Shown here: piece after piece, positions 47,665-47,704 of the stretch
Layout: each line of letters starts with the position of its first letter
Numbering within the stretch: position 1 is the stretch's first letter
Assembly (NCBI GenBank): GCA_017541025.1
Contig: JAFXZY010000084.1
Span: forward strand, 1-47,704
From: Bacteroidaceae bacterium
GTDB taxonomy: Bacteria > Bacteroidota > Bacteroidia > Bacteroidales > Bacteroidaceae
Reading direction: 5' to 3'
Length of the DNA: 47,704 bases
Made by a program: the position numbers and the translations under genes
Notes under the pieces: generated by a model
Told to the model about the DNA's origin: nothing
What the model saw: the letters and a program-made list of their open reading frames with translations, nothing else
The model's database searches: none

Positions 47665-47704
47665 CATCGTTGATCAACATAAGAGTTAATGAGGCGATAA
47701 CGGA

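Overview
The window looks like a chromosomal segment from a Bacteroidales bacterium, most likely Prevotella-like. The basis is gene content and promoter style. It carries a MurF-alanine racemase fusion, a GSCFA protein, the giant type IX secretion (T9SS) protein SprA next to ruvA, secreted proteins ending in a T9SS-type sorting tail, GH97 and GH78 glycosidases and 3-keto-glycoside enzymes. Many promoters fit the Bacteroidetes form TTG-N19/20-TAnnTTTG. I see no rRNA, tRNA or CRISPR array.

Layout. 0-4.6 kb: glycan degradation (GH78-type and GH97 enzymes). 4.7-11.4 kb: housekeeping genes (murF-alr and GSCFA on the minus strand; dxs and trkA divergently on the plus strand). 11.4-13.8 kb: a compact minus-strand operon of a TIR-like protein, a small ABC-type AAA ATPase and a DUF4435/TOPRIM protein. 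It resembles the PARIS anti-phage pair plus a third gene and is the best candidate here for an undescribed system. 13.9-15.5 kb: a Tat-exported sugar isomerase-like protein, an orphan MNT antitoxin whose HEPN toxin stops after 12 codons, and a cluster of overlapping hairpins. 15.5-20.1 kb: a lipid-linked sugar transfer operon (GT2, a 51-residue small protein, a GtrA-GT-C fusion and a second GT-C). 20.2-21.3 kb: a probable 6S/Bacteroidales-1-like RNA with its own promoter, then a MITE-like element. 21.3-30.6 kb: cysQ, ruvA and sprA. 30.6-34.1 kb: a GH78 rhamnosidase and a lipoprotein between two almost identical inverted terminators. 34.1-39.0 kb: a five-gene secreted thioredoxin-fold/Omp28/beta-barrel operon. 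39.2-41.3 kb: a DUF1080 3-keto-glycoside hydrolase and a Gfo/Idh/MocA oxidoreductase. 41.3-43 kb: a graveyard of toxin-antitoxin and other fragments (MazE-like/MazF, PIN, HTH). 43-46.5 kb: a TPR membrane regulator, a small secreted protein and a BNR-propeller T9SS cargo, each with its own well-spaced promoter; this block lies between two 64-bp perfect direct repeats. 46.5-47.7 kb: repeats and one small hypothetical gene.

Two themes run across the window. First, SprA (the T9SS translocon) is encoded together with three proteins that carry T9SS-type tails. Second, the genome is invaded by short repeats. One is a GC-rich palindrome present at seven sites, four of them in frame inside genes (GH97, cysQ, a TlpA-like protein and a hypothetical gene). 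Others are short tandem A/T-rich repeats, one of which sits inside a signal peptide. Three toxin-antitoxin loci have kept an antitoxin-like gene and lost the toxin. All family assignments come from reading motifs and lengths; no database search was run.
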